A stretch of 64,000 bases of DNA from positions 547,004 to 611,003 of the forward strand of contig NW_020170409.1 of NCBI RefSeq assembly GCF_000524195.1. Reading direction: 5' to 3'. The DNA comes from Echinococcus granulosus (lineage: Eukaryota; Platyhelminthes; Cestoda; Cyclophyllidea; Taeniidae). The notes under the pieces were generated by a model. The model saw nothing but the letters and a program-made list of their open reading frames with translations, was not told the origin of the DNA and searched no databases. Position numbers and translations under genes: made by a program. Numbering within the stretch: the first letter of the stretch is position 1; each line of letters begins with the position of its first letter. This document shows positions 62,903 through 64,000 of this stretch, piece after piece.

Positions 62903-63549
62903 ATGAAGCGACAGCTTGAAGACCCCATAAATGTATCTAGGAGAAAAAGCCGACGTCTGGATTCAGACTTATGCAGTGAAAAATATGTTTCCGAAGTGTT
63001 GTCTTTGTTTGACATTAGTGCGATGTCAGTCGCCTATCATTTACCATTCGAATATGTCGAGTCTACTCTGGTGCATGTACCAGATCCTGTTCAGGAGCGT
63101 ATAATTTTTTATTCGTTTCCTCGGGATAGCGCCGATATAAAAACTTATTCGTCTTTCATGTCATACAAAGCGGGTTCATCTGAAAACTCTCCTTTCTCCA
63201 TCGGAGAGCAAATATTTCAAAGAAACTGCGTAGAGGATGCCATTCAAATAGGCAATTTGGACTTATTATGCACATTAAGCATTCTTCTACAGGTTTCCAT
63301 CTAACGGGTGTGGTAAAAACCGATGGCAATATTCGAGGTTTATTAGATTCAAAAACCTACAAAGTTTCCATGACTTTTGACAGGTGCTACAGCTCATTGC
63401 TTTTTGTGACACCTTACTTAGGTGCAAAATTACGTCCGTTTGCTGTACATGCAACAGCCGTGGACTCTCCTGGTGCCCGCATGCGGTGGCTCTGGCACTT
63501 TTTCGAATAAACAGGCCTGGTGGTGTAAATTATCGCGCCCCAATATCTG
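62903..63549 (+). CDS. SWIM-type zinc-finger protein (ZSWIM family), first three exons, 3' truncated by window edge
   Basis: Exons 62903-63251, 63293-63383 and 63422-63549 join in frame across introns of 41 and 38 nt. ZSWIM4/5/6/8-type proteins are substrate receptors or adaptors; ZSWIM8 serves a CUL3-elongin ligase. Visible: MKRQLEDP start, a basic RRKSRRLDS patch (nuclear signal candidate), VAYHLPFEYVE, the family block PDPVQERIIFYSFPRD, then TYSSF, the block IQIGFHLTGVV, then YKVSMTFDRCKITSV, and the SWIM zinc ligands C-x-C...C-x-H in CCTCNSRGLSWCPHAVALAL. The last donor GTGAGT at 63550 leads to exons outside the window or not recognised in the last 450 bases. The first intron begins GCAATT, a non-canonical donor. 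Which ZSWIM paralogue this is cannot be decided from the piece seen. Confidence 0.88.
63252..63292 (+). other. ZSWIM intron 1, 41 nt, GC-AG type
   Basis: Splits the Gly codon of QIG|FHLTG. There is no GT within the neighbouring bases that keeps frame, while GCAATT...CTTCTACAG fits exactly. Confidence 0.75.
63384..63421 (+). other. ZSWIM intron 2, 38 nt
   Basis: GTGCTA...TTACTTAG splits the Arg codon of FDR|CKITS, a conserved family junction. Confidence 0.8.
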
Positions 63550-64000
63550 GTGAGTTGGCGAGCTTACTTCACTTTTATTGGTTTTGAGGCTTTATTCCTA
63601 TAAGTTTGGGGTCTTGCAATAAAATGGGTATAGTTTTTATTATTAGCCTCGTATTTTTCCCCGTTCACATTAATTTTATCGTTGACTTGGAACGTAGGAT
63701 CATATCCTTTTGATTGGCTGATTTACAAATTACAAAAAAGGTTTATCCATCATTCATTATTATGGCTTTTCTCTTTGTTCCAGGCCAAATTATTAAGCTC
63801 TAATCCATCATGCAGATTTGTGCATTTGGTGACTTGGGAATTCGATGCATAGGGACCTTAATTGATTTCATGTTTACCCAACCTAAATTCATTGTTTGTT
63901 TAGCAAATATACCCTGGACAAATAGTCTTCTATTTAATCATGCTAGTTTTTTTAGTTTTTATCAATGATTTGCTCGGCGTTTGTGACGCGGACTTCGTGT
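63550..64000 (+). other. start of ZSWIM intron 3, to window edge
   Basis: Donor GTGAGT. AT-rich; the expected next family block (SE-T-L...DQLQKF) is not seen. Confidence 0.6.

Noticed and set aside
1..64000. CRISPR arrays, prokaryotic operons, rRNA genes
   Set aside because: No regular direct repeats with spacers, no Shine-Dalgarno-linked gene strings and no rRNA-like blocks. The gene structures are eukaryotic throughout.

Overview
The window is animal nuclear DNA, most likely from a flatworm and probably a tapeworm. The genes are intron-rich. Exons can be joined at GT-AG or GC-AG borders so that every frame is kept, and each product reads as a conserved metazoan protein. Very short introns (32, 38 and 41 nt) sit beside kilobase introns, a mixture known from parasitic flatworms. 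The genus cannot be fixed from the sequence alone.

Layout, left to right: the last two exons of NFU1, the mitochondrial iron-sulfur scaffold (+, 3-1158); epsilon-tubulin TUBE1 (-, 1747-3829, first exon not found); cullin-3 CUL3 (+, 4943-10725), head-to-head with TUBE1; an 11-exon DEG/ENaC sodium channel (+, 12352-24570) with a run of tiny frame-preserving exons in its C-terminal tail; the mitochondrial calcium uniporter MCU (-, 28270-38858, leader exon not found); the axonemal dynein intermediate chain DNAI4/WDR78 (+, 40552-61435, about 17 exons); and the first three exons of a ZSWIM-type zinc-finger gene (+, 62903 to beyond the right edge). Two units lie inside the last large DNAI4 intron: a single-exon bHLH gene of the paraxis/scleraxis type on the opposite strand (56794-57234), and a degenerate mariner transposase fragment (57625-58120).

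The genes do not form a pathway. They are ordinary neighbours with roles in mitochondria (NFU1, MCU), cilia and centrioles (TUBE1, DNAI4), ubiquitin ligation (CUL3), ion conduction (DEG/ENaC) and transcription (bHLH). Introns and intergenic DNA make up most of the window and hold old dispersed repeats, simple repeats and no RNA gene that I could recognise.

The most interesting signals concern splicing: three GC-AG introns, a 32-nt intron, a 21-nt in-frame GT..AG segment that interrupts a conserved WD repeat, and four consecutive small exons, all multiples of three and all in the same phase, that encode the cytosolic tail of the channel. I saw no CRISPR array, prokaryotic operon or clearly novel multi-gene system.
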